Below are positions 1 to 9,807 of a DNA stretch of 64,000 bases, in pieces. The position numbers were made by a program, and so were the translations under genes. The notes beneath the pieces were generated by a model. The model saw only the letters and a program-made list of their open reading frames with translations. It searched no databases and was not told the origin of the DNA. Each line of letters starts with the position of its first letter. The first letter of the stretch is position 1. The stretch is from Protopterus annectens (taxonomy: Eukaryota; Chordata; Ceratodontiformes; Protopteridae). The DNA lies in contig NC_056743.1 in assembly GCF_019279795.1 (NCBI RefSeq), forward strand, positions 928,352,694-928,416,693. Reading direction: 5' to 3'.

Positions 1-880
1 TACTTCTAGAACCCTACCCTTCCCAAAAAGCTATACATAAAAGCCAAGGTCCTGATAGAGTGGGCCTTGACCCTACATGGAACAGATTTCGCTGTGGTGA
101 GTATAACAAAAGGTTAATCGCCTTAGACAACCATTTAGGAATAGTCTGTTGTGACACAGGTTGTCCCTTCTTACCTTCACAAGAAAAGAACAACTGATCT
201 GAAGATCTGAAAGATTTAGTTATGTCGAGACAGTACCAGAGTTACCTGCAGACATGGAACACATGAAGTACCCTTTCTCCCTCATTTTTGGTTCAGGAAA
301 GAAAATGGGGATATGGATACCTTAGTCTTAAAGTAAACCTGGACACCACTTTAGGCATAAAAGTAGGATTAAGTCTCAATGCAAACCTGTCCCCTGGGGA
401 ACATGAGAAAGGTTGAGTCACCATAAGAGCCTGCAACTCATATACCCTTGTAGCAGAGGTCAAATCAATAAAACTGTTTTCAATGTTAAGAACGTTAAAG
501 TCAGCCAGGTCAGCAAGTTAAAATGGAGCAAGTGTTAACTTCTCTAACACAAAATTAAGATCCCAAGGAGGGGCCATGGGTTATCTTGGAGGCCTCTTAT
601 GCAAAACCCCTCTCAAAAACATTTTGACATGAGAATACATTGAAAGAGGAGGATCCATGGGCAGACATGCTGAAATGACCAATAAAGTAACTTTGACAGA
701 GGAGTTAGAAAGGCCACAGGATAGTAATGTACACAAATATTGAAAAAACAGAGAACAACCATTCCTGAATGGGTGCTAATTATGTTGTTGGCACCTACTA
801 GAAAACCTTTTCCATTTGCTAATATTAGATTTTCCAGTAGCAGGCTTTCTTGCTTCCATTAGATCCTACTGCACATCATC
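1..880 (-). pseudogene. D1 tyrosine recombinase remnant
   Basis: Reading the minus strand, blocks match the YR of the better preserved copies here: a PPWDLNFVLEK-type block near 550, TSATRVYELQALM (catalytic Arg region) near 440, and a KAHSIRTLAF block (the His-x-x-Arg motif) near 30-50. The frame is interrupted repeatedly. In DIRS elements this enzyme integrates a circular DNA intermediate. This copy cannot encode it. Confidence 0.7.
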
Positions 881-2700
881 AGTATATGTCTAAAGGGAAT
901 TAAGACCCTAGCATCCATGCAATCAACTGAAATTGACTGGTGTCAGGCTGTATTAAACAACCCTGTTCTTGTGTGAGGAGATCCAGTTTGTGAGGAAGCT
1001 TGTGGTAACTGTCCCAGGCCACTTCCAAAAGAAGGGAGAACCATGGCTGCCTGTGCCAGAAGGGAGTCACAAGAATGATCTTAGGGGATTCCTTCTGAAT
1101 CTTCAGAAGTACCCTAGATTTTAGAAGAAGGGGTAGAAAATCAAAGGAAAAGGAATCCATTTTCCAGGCCTTCTTGCATGGAGTCCTGCAGCACAATCTT
1201 GTCAGCTGAATATTCAGAGAGGAGGCAAAGAAGTCTCTTGAAAACTCTCACACATGGATCAAATACTGGAAGACCCCTTGATCTAGTTTCCATTCTGCCT
1301 TTGTCTTGCTGAGCTTGCTTGCTACAGTTTTGTTCTGACAGAATGGAGGATGCCTGTAAAGTGAGACTGTACTGTGAAGCCATACTCCAAGCTCACATGG
1401 CTAGAATATAGAGAGGGTATGACCTGTCACTTCCCTTGCTTATGAGTACCACATGCTTGTAACAACTTGAAGAGGTCCGGGGACCAAAGACGATTCAGAC
1501 AGTTGAGTGCCTTGATCAGGGCAAGCATCTCTTTTATATTTATGTGCGTTCATCTGTCCTTGATGTTCACCTTGCACTTTTAACCCTCATTAAAATGCTC
1601 GCCAAGCAAAATCTGAGGAGTCTGTGGTGGCAAACTGCTTTGGAATAGGGAGGAAGAAGCATAGCCCTGGATTTAAGGATATCTGTTGTCTTACCAAGTG
1701 ATTTGACTTCTGAAAAACTCCAGCAATGGAATCTGAAAAGACATGCTGGTGATGGCACCAAAGCAACTTCAGTTACCACTGTATCTTTCTCATGTGGAGT
1801 CTTACCCCAGGGTAACATGAGGATCATAGAGGTCATGAGAACGAAAATCCTCAGGTATTCCCTCACAGAGTGGAAAACCCTAGAAATAGATTTAGATCTA
1901 GATCTATTTTTTTTTCCTGTGGAAGAAAACCTTTTTTGAACTGTAGTGTCTAGCTGACATCCCAGAAACACAACCCTGTGAGAAGATGTCAAGAAACAGT
2001 GTTCTTTTGGAAACCCTGCTTTAGTAACAAAGCTCTCACCCAAGAGATTCTTGACACTTTGAAAAATACACTGCAAGGATAAGCAAGTTGTCTAAATATG
2101 GAAAAATGTGAATACTCTGTAGCCTGGAGCTATAACTGGAACTAGACACTTTGTAAACACTCTTGGTGCAGTGGGTAGTCTAATGGGTAAAGTAGAGAAG
2201 TGATAATGTGATCCAGACACAAAAAACCTTAACATCTGAAATCTGGATGAATTGGAATGTGACAATAAGCATATTTTAAATCTAGTGCTTCCAGGAAACT
2301 TGAATATGGAAGAAGAGGTATGGAAGTAGCGCACTACCACAAAAACAGGTAAAGAAAGATCCAGAACTGGTCAACAAGTATTTTCTTTCTTTGGCACTAA
2401 AAACATCCTTGAAAAAATCCTTTCCCACTTTGGAAGGGGAACTGGTTCCATCACTACCAAGGACAGCATGTGAAGAAGAACAGATGGAAACAAAGTAGTC
2501 TGTTCTTCAGAATAAGGAATTATCCCCTGGAAAGGTGGATTTTCCTCCCACTGTCATCTGTAACCTTGATGAATGATCTTCAGAACCCATTTGCCTGACA
2601 CTACCTGTCGCCAAAAAAAAAGTGGAGATTTGGACTTTCTGGAAGGGTGAGAGGAGGTACAAGGTCTCAAACAGTCATTCTGACTTGCTGCAATCTCCTT
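881..2700 (-). pseudogene. D1 reverse transcriptase / RNase H remnant
   Basis: Palm-domain sequence at 2092-2340 includes a TAPRVFTKCL block typical of DIRS RT. The thumb (FLGCQLDT) is near 1950 and an RNase H HINIKEMLAL block is near 1530. The segment after RNase H (900-1196) has the KILLV.PFWHRQPW-type block seen in all copies here. The catalytic YLDD box reads YLDN (codons GAC AAC, near 2088-2100) and lies out of frame with its neighbours. Several frameshifts separate the pieces. Confidence 0.75.
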
Positions 2701-2870
2701 GGTTTTGGGAGGTTCCAGAATTTATCTTGGAATCATCTTGCCATTTCTTCTTAAAAGTCCGTTTATCTGCATTTTGTTGAGACAGTTTTTTTCTTTTGGC
2801 CAGAACTAGATCAGGCATTACAAACTTCCGTGGAAAATTTGGAAAAGGAGGGTTGAAAAATCTTAGAGAT

Positions 2871-3236
2871 TACAAACAAAAATGTGAATAAAATCAATCC
2901 TCCAAAGAGGCAACATACAAAATAAAAGGACTTGGCTAAAATAAAACAGTTTGTATTTGGTGTTTTCATGCCTTTATGGCACTTCATCAGACCTCAAAGA
3001 AACTACTAAAACTCAGTTTTATATATATATAAAAACTAGTACAAACTTACATTAATCAAAAACAATTAAAACAAGATTTCAGGACCAGTTTTAAAGGTGC
3101 ATTTCCATTCAGACCATACTTTCTATCAGCCTGCAATAAAATCATCCATTTCAGTTCACTCAGGTCAGTCCTATTTTCAACATCTCCAAGTATTAGACCT
3201 ACATCTGCAAAGTGGTAGATACTCAAATTAAATGAA
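2871..3236 (-). mobile_element. P1: 5'-truncated Penelope-like element (3' end)
   Basis: Minus-strand translation around 3095-3215 gives the tail that follows the GIY-YIG endonuclease in PLE proteins: GD, then ELKWM, then YGLN. Downstream comes an A/T-rich 3' region with a CTGATGA...GGCAT-GAAA motif at about 2958-2993, the core of a hammerhead ribozyme. RT is absent, so this is a strongly 5'-truncated copy lying between D1 and D2. Confidence 0.6.
2958..2993 (-). ncRNA. Hammerhead-like core in P1
   Basis: The minus strand shows CTGATGA, a 5-bp stem (GTGCC/GGCAT with one G-T pair), then GAAA, which is the conserved core order of hammerhead ribozymes. Stem I is short (GGT/ACC) and stem III cannot be drawn convincingly, so this copy is probably inactive. 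Confidence 0.4.
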
Positions 3237-3540
3237 AGTTATGCACTTACCATAACTATAGATCCATGTTGTCTGTTTTTCGTCAGGTTCAACATATGGA
3301 GTGTCGGATCCAACCTCGGCACTGAATTTGACATTTCCACAGTTCCAGGGCTCTGACTTCTCCCCAACCCATATTCCCTCAATTTCATTCTAATACCTCA
3401 GATTGAGTTTGCCCGTTATCAGGGTTCTCAGATCTATTTATGAAAAAAGGTTAGAAAACATATAATCCAAATTAATAGGGGCCAGGAAAAAACCCAAATA
3501 GTTAGGCAGTACTGCTCACAGGCAGGGTGCGGTTGGCAAC

Positions 3541-3545
3541 CACTT

Positions 3546-3617
<72 letters not shown>
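3541..3617. repeat. (TA)n microsatellite
   Basis: Near-perfect alternating AT of about 75 bp between the terminal repeat and the internal complementary region of D2. Confidence 0.95.
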
Positions 3618-3620
<3 letters not shown>

Positions 3621-3647
3621 TTGGCAAAGGGTCAGGTGGGGAGGCTT

Positions 3648-3750
3648 AACCAGATGAAAACCAGACAACATGGATCTAGCGTTATGGTAAGAACATGACT
3701 TTCATAACCAATCTTGTCTACTTCCGTCCAATTCAACTTATGGGACAGAT
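3648..3750 (-). repeat. D2 internal complementary region
   Basis: It contains the reverse complement of the D2 left terminus (acaacatggatctagcgtta) fused to a second segment corresponding to the opposite end of family B elements. This is the same arrangement as in D4, D6 and D8. Confidence 0.65.
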
Positions 3751-3775
3751 TCCAAAGCAGCCTTTCTGGGTGATA

Positions 3776-3972
3776 TCAAGAAAGTATATTCCCGAGTATG
3801 GTGGAACCAAAGGAGGAATGAGACTTGAACTGTACGTCCAGTTTATAATGAGTAACAAAAGTATGCACAGTGTACCAAGTTGCTGCTGCACAGAAGGGTA
3901 GTCTCTTGGTGAAGCCCACTGAGGTAGCCACTGCTCTGGCTGAGTGATCCTTTGGTTTGGATTGTAAATTTA
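3776..3972 (-). pseudogene. D2 tyrosine recombinase C-terminus
   Basis: The open stretch carries the KDHSARAVATS block (catalytic His and Arg), the CAAATW block and HTFVTHYKLD with the presumed nucleophilic Tyr. It ends a few dozen residues after the tyrosine, as in D6. The N-terminal part of the enzyme is absent. Confidence 0.8.
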
Positions 3973-4206
3973 AATCCATCTTACAAATGTATATGTGCAA
4001 GTGACTCCAAGGGAGTAAAAGTCCTGTAGAAGCTGTAATAAATAATAAAAGAAAGCCAAAAACGATAAGTAGTATTACGGGACAACCACGGCAATGAATA
4101 TAAAATCAAAAGATGATAAACCATGGAGATAAAACCACACGAAAACTGAAATACATCCAAAAGACAACAAACTCCAAAGTGTCAAAGCGTACGATTTAAT
4201 TCACAG

Positions 4207-4243
4207 AAGTAAGCGCTTTAACCACAAGGGCTTCATCAGACTT
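4207..4243 (-). ncRNA. Hammerhead-ribozyme-like motif in P2
   Basis: Minus strand: AAGT, CTGATGA, stem II GCC/GGT, TAAA (consensus GAAA), GCGCTT, then ACTT pairing with the first AAGT. The layout matches the two copies in P3: stem I of 4 bp, a very short stem III (A-U, G-C) and U at the cleavage position. G to T in the GAAA box predicts loss of activity. Confidence 0.55.
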
Positions 4244-4529
4244 ACAAAATACATTCAAACAAACATTTAAATACCAGGTGAAAAATCAAATGCATGACCT
4301 CACTTCCTTATTAGATTTAATAATGACAAATAAAAATCAAATACATAACCTCACTTCCTTAAATAATATACTAACTAGTCGAACTAATGAAATGCATTAC
4401 TACAAGAAAGTAAATAAGCGTATTTGTTCCAAAAGTCAACCAACAACAAAATATAAATATATGTGTGTATATATCTAGAGTACTACATTTATACAAAGAG
4501 ATCCATGAATTCATTTATGAAAAACTCTT

Positions 4530-4583
4530 ATATATACATACATATATATATATATATGTATACATACATATTTATATATATAA
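4530..4583. repeat. AT-rich (TA/TACA)n simple repeat
   Basis: Alternating TATA/CATA tract, nearly palindromic, inside P2. Confidence 0.9.
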
Positions 4584-5089
4584 GATGAACACAAAACCAA
4601 CCAAATAGCAAATGAATGAAAGCCAATGACCCAAAAAGTGCGATGGAAACAGCGTAATCAGGATATAGCACAATGAATGAAACCAAAGTTCCGTACTGCA
4701 ATCAGGATGTAGCACAATGCTTAAAACCAAAGTTCTATAATAGAAAACTCCAACTCCAACTCCAAGAAAAAATCCAGGTACTGATAGAGCACAGTTTTAA
4801 TAAAACAAAGAACGTGAGCGCTTTCAAGAAAACCAAGTTTCTCTTCTTCAGACGTTACATTTTAAATGCAGAAATAAAACATCTTAAATAAGGCATGTCA
4901 TTTCCTATACCAAAACGTCATTTCCACATTCAGTTAATTAAAATTGTCATACCCAAATCACATATCATGTGAATCAGGCAACATTTCAAATTAATACAGT
5001 AAATATATCATAAAATTAAACACAAATAAAAACATATAAATAGAACCAAATATGCATAAATACAATTTGATGTATAAAACTATTTCAAG

Positions 5090-5232
5090 GATCTCGCTTT
5101 TAATATTGGTTTAGAGGAATGCATTAATTCAATCCAACCCCCCTATGTGCCGCTAAACGGAAGATCCACTTAATTTCCGTTTCTTCCGTTGAATTTACAA
5201 GATCACCACCACGTGCATTAGTTTTCATGACA
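5090..5232 (-). pseudogene. P2 protein C-terminal tail
   Basis: About 35 codons are readable on the minus strand: a GGDL block, a TEETEIKWIF block and a final GLN, matching the conserved end of Penelope/Neptune-type proteins after the GIY-YIG domain. The upstream part is unreadable because of the gap. Confidence 0.6.
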
Positions 5233-5293
5233 TGTAAAACCTGAAACAGAAACTTATACTCCTGACCAGACACCAACATATGTTTCGAGATGG

Positions 5294-5793
5294 NNNNNNN
5301 NNNNNNNNNNNNNNNNNNNNNNNNNNNNNNNNNNNNNNNNNNNNNNNNNNNNNNNNNNNNNNNNNNNNNNNNNNNNNNNNNNNNNNNNNNNNNNNNNNNN
5401 NNNNNNNNNNNNNNNNNNNNNNNNNNNNNNNNNNNNNNNNNNNNNNNNNNNNNNNNNNNNNNNNNNNNNNNNNNNNNNNNNNNNNNNNNNNNNNNNNNNN
5501 NNNNNNNNNNNNNNNNNNNNNNNNNNNNNNNNNNNNNNNNNNNNNNNNNNNNNNNNNNNNNNNNNNNNNNNNNNNNNNNNNNNNNNNNNNNNNNNNNNNN
5601 NNNNNNNNNNNNNNNNNNNNNNNNNNNNNNNNNNNNNNNNNNNNNNNNNNNNNNNNNNNNNNNNNNNNNNNNNNNNNNNNNNNNNNNNNNNNNNNNNNNN
5701 NNNNNNNNNNNNNNNNNNNNNNNNNNNNNNNNNNNNNNNNNNNNNNNNNNNNNNNNNNNNNNNNNNNNNNNNNNNNNNNNNNNNNNNNNNNNN
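5294..5793. other. Assembly gap (500 N)
   Basis: Exactly 500 N, a conventional placeholder for a gap of unknown length. Reading frames drawn through it are artefacts. Confidence 1.
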
Positions 5794-6406
5794 TGATTGC
5801 TGCATACTTAAAGAAACTGCAAAATTAACCTACCGAGGCTTACATCAGAGCATGAAGAAAATACCATGTACAGTAGATGAGGTTAGAGAAGTGGTGACTA
5901 AATTAAAACAAGGTAAGACTCCAGGATCAGATGGCCTGACAACAGAGAATAGGAAAATGCAAGAAAATGTGTGAAAATTTGACAGCCCTCTTCACAGTTA
6001 GATCTCAACAAAAGGTAACACTGCTAAATCTTTGAAACAGGCAACAATGGTAATGATTTACAAGGAAGGGGAAAAAATTGAGAGTCCATTGTCATATACA
6101 TCAATATCAATCTTAAACCATGATTATAAAATATTTATCACAGTAACGGCAGAAAGAGTAGGAAAACTAATGCCCTCACTAGTGAATTTGGATCAGACAG
6201 GATTCAAAGACAGGCAAACCTTTAATAACATCATGAGAGCCATATTAATAAGACATAAAGGATCCAAATGGAGAATGATAAGTCAGCAAGCAAGGGGTAG
6301 TATTGCTGGAATTGAATTCATCCTTGGTGAGTACCTTCATGAGATGGATTCTGTTTTCCCAAAATCTCACCAAGATGACAGTGACATACAGACTGTATTT
6401 ATATAG
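5794..6406 (+). pseudogene. L1/Tx1-like LINE reverse transcriptase fragment
   Basis: Blocks match the N-terminal RT of L1-clade LINEs: EVREVVTKLKQGKTPGSDGL near 5880-5940, and then in an open run from 6032 SYTSISILNHDYKI (the PISLLN.DYKI block) and LVNLDQTGFKDRQTFNNI (the DQTGF..GR...NI block). The catalytic FADD region is not reached. A frameshift separates the two parts, and the 5' side disappears into the N gap. Confidence 0.75.
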
Positions 6407-7748
6407 CATATATCATGGACAGAAGTAGGTTAAAAATTAAAAAAAGATAGCTGGGTGCATAAGACCAAGGATACAAATATGCCTAATTCTGGTAGACACA
6501 TTGGTGCCAGGACTGGAAAAGATGACAGTATAGAATCCTCAAAATACTGAAACATCCCTATAATGGGGCCAGGCCAGGCCCAGGGGAGGATGGCCCCCCT
6601 TGTTGTACACGGAAGTAATAGTCTGCAAAAGTCACAAAAACTGATAGGCCAAAAGAAGAGCCATAAACACTATTGAGGATAAGAAAGAAATTATGTACTG
6701 TTACTATTATGCAAAAAACCCAGAATTTCCAGACACAAGATACACAAAATTATTGAGAGAAATTAGAGGAAAGAAAATACTTCCGCAAGAAAAAAACTGT
6801 CAAAAGCTTTAAATAAAAATGTATATTCATTAATACAACAGATTTGTGAACAACAGTATATAGATCAAGAAACTTTGATCTCTTTGGAAAAAGAAGCATC
6901 TGAGGAAGTGCGAAAATATAAACAACAAAACCTAGAGATATTTGAGAAGTATAAAAAAGAATATGGACATGGGAAAGAAAGAGAGATTTGATATGATGTA
7001 ATACTTATGTAAAGGAGAAAGCCAAGTTAATTAAATTAAGCCTCAAAGATATTTGAAGAGAAATGCAGGCAAAGGCATCCAGATATGGAACAGTTCACAA
7101 TAAAAAAGTAATATCACAAAGAGGGAATGTAGAAAAGAACATCAGTAAAGTAGAAGTTAAAAAAATAGAAGTTGAAATTATGGAGCACCTGTGAAGTGAA
7201 TGATTTGGTGTAGAAGGTCTAACACAGGTTACATCACAGCATGATGGACTGAGTCCCCAAAGTAAGGAGAAGCAGGAAGATCTTGAGACATGTGAACAAG
7301 AAATAAATATGGACATGGGAAAAAAGAGAGACTTAATATGGTGTAATATTTAGCAAAGGAGAAAGCAAAACTATGCAATACAAAAAGATCACCACCACAA
7401 ATATTTGGAGAGAAATACAGGCAAAGGAATCTGGACAGGGAAAATTTTACAATACAAAAAATAACAAGACCAAGAGGAAAAGTAGAAAAGGAAATTAGTA
7501 ATGGAGAAGTTAAAGAAATAGGAAATGAGGTTATAGAATACCTGCGAAGTGAAGGATTCGGTGTAGAAATTCTAATTCATAAAGCACCACAACAAGTTAG
7601 AGCAATGGATATCCAAATTAAGCAGAAACCAGTGGAACAGGAAGTAACTGATCAGGTGCCATATGAAGATATTTTGGAACCTTCCACAGGAAACCAGTAT
7701 AAACGTTCACTTGAAGCTGTACAGTAAACGAAGGAACAGGAAGCACTG
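6407..7748 (+). other. Unassigned A-rich sequence with a decayed coding look
   Basis: After the LINE RT similarity ends, the plus strand is A-rich and rich in Lys/Glu codons, with short open runs such as YYAKNPEFPDTRYTKLLREI near 6690-6760 and a longer one (about 7400-7725) ending in a TAA just before D3. I do not recognise the protein. It may be another region of the same LINE or an unrelated repeat. D3 is inserted directly after it. Confidence 0.4.
6960..7600 (+). repeat. Two-copy imperfect tandem duplication (~350-bp unit)
   Basis: The unit beginning aatatggacatgggaaa recurs at about 6960 and 7307. Both copies continue through a matching caggcaaaggcatc/caggcaaaggaatc segment and end with the gaagtgaa.gatt.ggtgtagaa block. 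The copies differ by many substitutions and small indels, so the duplication is old. Confidence 0.75.
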
Positions 7749-7761
7749 ATGTTCTTCATCT

Positions 7762-7920
7762 CACATTGCTGCAGTCATAACCTGTGGGTAGTCCGCTGTC
7801 CTCAGTCGGCCCGAATACCAAAGAGTTAGGCTGGGGTCGGTCATGGTCGCTCAGAGCTGACGTCAGTACGCAGTAGTACTTAAGCGCATGACCGACGCCA
7901 TATCCTCAGTCTTTCTTGCC
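7762..7920 (+). repeat. D3 left inverted terminal repeat
   Basis: It is the reverse complement of 13022-13180 with very few differences. It contains the palindrome TGACGTCA (7858-7865) and runs into the gag leader. Confidence 0.95.
7858..7865 (+). promoter_or_regulatory. CRE-like palindrome in D3 terminal repeat
   Basis: TGACGTCA, the consensus CREB/ATF site, lies inside the left ITR and is repeated at 13077-13084 in the right ITR. The homologous D5 ITRs have the same site plus a TATA box. Promoter function is inferred. Confidence 0.5.
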
Positions 7921-8064
7921 GCGTGGTCCGAAGCAGAAGCAGCGTTTGCAAGTGCCGTTCGGCGTTCTGAAATTTTCATTTTTCGAGTTTCAGACCGAAG
8001 ACCAAGTTGGGCTAAGTACCCCGTTGGGGAATATTTTTGTCTTTTCTTGCCTCAGTTAATCCGG

Positions 8065-9807
8065 ATGTCAGAAAAAGTTAATAATTGTATTTCTTGTGGG
8101 AAACAGATACCTCATAGGGACTATCACTCTCTCTGTATTCCTTGCTTGGGGCCTGAGCACGACGTAGTCGGGTGTCGCTTTTGCGCTAGATTTAATAAGC
8201 GCACCATTAAACTCAGATTAGACTGTGCTAGGTTAGTTTTCGGTAAGCGGTGTAACTACAACATGCCGTCGGATCCTCCGACGCCCGCTACCGCAAAAAA
8301 GAGAAAAGATAAATCTTTAAAGTCTAAACCGGATGAGTCGTCCGTTGCGGACGCCGGTTCTATGGAATCTAAGGTTGATTATGTGGATCCAGCTGAGGTC
8401 TCGGCTGAATCCCAGGGGGAACCTTTACTATTACAGGAGTTGGCCTCTCAGGAGTTAGGTCAGGCCGAGGGGGCTTCTCAAGTTTCTGTGGTTCCATCCT
8501 TACAAAAGGTTATTAGGCCTTCTATTTCTGTCACTAAAGGCCCTGCTAAGGCTAGACCTGGTCTTTCTGGTACAGGCCACAGCCCTAGTTCTTCGGGCTC
8601 TGTTCCTAAAAAACATATGTTGAAAATGGCAGAGGATTTGATTACTTTGATCAGGGGTTCTATGCCCCCTCCAGAGAAGAGGCCTAGGGTGGAGGCAGAT
8701 TTAGAGGGATTGGAGCATTCCTCAGATTACTCTGAGTCCTCAGCTGAGGATATCCAGGATTTTCCTCCCTATTCTGATTCGGATGCAGAGGATTCCTGTC
8801 CTTCTGCTTCTCCTCCAGAGGATTTTTCCTTTTCTGAAACTTTGCACTCCATGAGGGAGCATTTCAAGTGGGAAGGGCAGGATTTTTCTGATTCTCGTAA
8901 GAGGCTTAGGGAATTTTTGTTTTTGCCACAACATAGACCTTTGGCTATTCCCCCTGTTTTAGATGTTGTTCAGGATGTTTTTTCTGAAGCTTCCCTTAAC
9001 CCTGATTCTTTACCCCCCGCCCCTGTCAAGCCAGACAGGTATTACAGAGTTCCAGAGGCTCATAAATATTTGTATAAGAGTCCTAGAGCTGACCCGGAAA
9101 CTATTATTCAAGGGCCTAAGGGTGTCAGGGCTTCTGTAGTCAAGAATCCAGTTCCTCTGGATAAAGATTCTAGAGCTTTGGATAGGTGGGGTAAAAAAGT
9201 GTATACCTCCTCCACGTTAGCTATGAGAGCTTTAAATTGCCAGTTTCATATGCTGAAGTATCAGAACTTTCTGTTAGGTCAGTTGAAATCTAAGGTTGAT
9301 GCTTTATCTGAGGGTATAGAGTGTAAGGAATTGCAGGACTTAGTTCATGCTTCAGATCAAGTGGGTAAGCATTCCTTGCAGTGTGGCTTCGATGCTCTTC
9401 AGGCTTCTTCCAGGGTGGCTGCTACTGGTTCAGTTATTCGTAGACATGCCTGGCTTAAGGATCAAAATTTGTCAGAGCATGTTAAAGCTCGAATTTTGGA
9501 TGCTCCTCTTCAATCTGAAGTTCTTTTTGGTTCTCCTGTGGAGTCAGTTTTGAAAAAGATGGAAGACAAAGCTAAGTCTATGCAGACGGTTAAGGAATTT
9601 TTGCAAGTGCAGCCCCCTAAGTTTAGCAGGAATTGGCCTGCAAGAGGATGGTCTTACCCTTCTTCGGATTTTCAGTCTAAAGGTAGGTCTAGACGTGGTA
9701 GGGGCAGGGCTCATGCTCAGGGTTCTTTCAGACCTAGGACTTGGAGTTCTCCTGCACAATCTTCTGGTGAGGGCAGGGGTCAGCCTTTTCGTAAACAGAC
9801 CCAATGA
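8065..9807 (+). CDS. gag: D3 Gag-like protein (DIRS ORF1)
   Basis: The frame is open from 7888, but the ATG at 8065 is preferred: it starts MSEKVNNCISC, matching the start in D5, and the upstream codons lie in the ITR. The protein is about 580 residues. Cysteines follow CX2CX12CX2CX9CX2C in the first 45 residues, suggesting zinc binding. A Ser/Pro/Glu-rich linker follows, then a conserved HFKWEGQDFSDSRKRLREF block, an RALDRWGKKVYTSSTLAMRAL block, and a basic Arg/Gly-rich tail before TGA at 9805. It presumably packages the element RNA. It is uninterrupted and the best preserved gag in the window. Confidence 0.9.
   Translation: MSEKVNNCISCGKQIPHRDYHSLCIPCLGPEHDVVGCRFCARFNKRTIKLRLDCARLVFGKRCNYNMPSDPPTPATAKKRKDKSLKSKPDESSVADAGSMESKVDYVDPAEVSAESQGEPLLLQELASQELGQAEGASQVSVVPSLQKVIRPSISVTKGPAKARPGLSGTGHSPSSSGSVPKKHMLKMAEDLITLIRGSMPPPEKRPRVEADLEGLEHSSDYSESSAEDIQDFPPYSDSDAEDSCPSASPPEDFSFSETLHSMREHFKWEGQDFSDSRKRLREFLFLPQHRPLAIPPVLDVVQDVFSEASLNPDSLPPAPVKPDRYYRVPEAHKYLYKSPRADPETIIQGPKGVRASVVKNPVPLDKDSRALDRWGKKVYTSSTLAMRALNCQFHMLKYQNFLLGQLKSKVDALSEGIECKELQDLVHASDQVGKHSLQCGFDALQASSRVAATGSVIRRHAWLKDQNLSEHVKARILDAPLQSEVLFGSPVESVLKKMEDKAKSMQTVKEFLQVQPPKFSRNWPARGWSYPSSDFQSKGRSRRGRGRAHAQGSFRPRTWSSPAQSSGEGRGQPFRKQTQ

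Larger units (their letters stand above)
1..2870 (-). mobile_element. D1: degenerate DIRS retrotransposon, 3' end off the window
   Basis: On the minus strand, conserved DIRS blocks appear in the order gag C-terminus, RT, RNase H, methyltransferase-like, tyrosine recombinase (YR), read from 2870 down to 1. The copy has many stops and frameshifts, so it is old. It is closer to families A and C than to B, because its YR has the WDLNFVLEKL and YELQALM blocks. The recombinase C-terminus, including the tyrosine, lies beyond base 1. The right edge abuts a PLE fragment near 2871; this edge is judged only from where DIRS similarity fades. Confidence 0.8.
3237..3972 (-). mobile_element. D2: 3' end fragment of a family B DIRS
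   Basis: The left edge (agttatgcacttaccat) matches the 3' terminus of D6 and D8 (agttatgtacctaccat). It is followed by the inverted terminal repeat (about 3275-3440), a TA microsatellite, the internal complementary region (about 3648-3750) and the C-terminal part of the recombinase. Everything upstream of the last fifth of YR is missing where P2 begins. Confidence 0.75.
3973..5293 (-). mobile_element. P2: Penelope-like element, running into the N gap
   Basis: Minus-strand translation near 5130-5232 gives the PLE C-terminal tail (RGGDLVNS, EIKWIFRL, then GLN). About 0.9 kb of A/T-rich 3' region follows, containing a hammerhead-like motif at 4207-4243. The GIY-YIG and RT domains, if present, would lie in the gap at 5294-5793. 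The left edge with D2 is approximate. Confidence 0.65.

Noticed and set aside
3541-3617. Promoter or origin from the long AT tract
   Set aside because: It is a simple TA microsatellite inside a dead DIRS 3' end.
5254-5828. Long open frames of about 170-183 codons on both strands
   Set aside because: They consist almost entirely of unknown residues across the 500-N gap.
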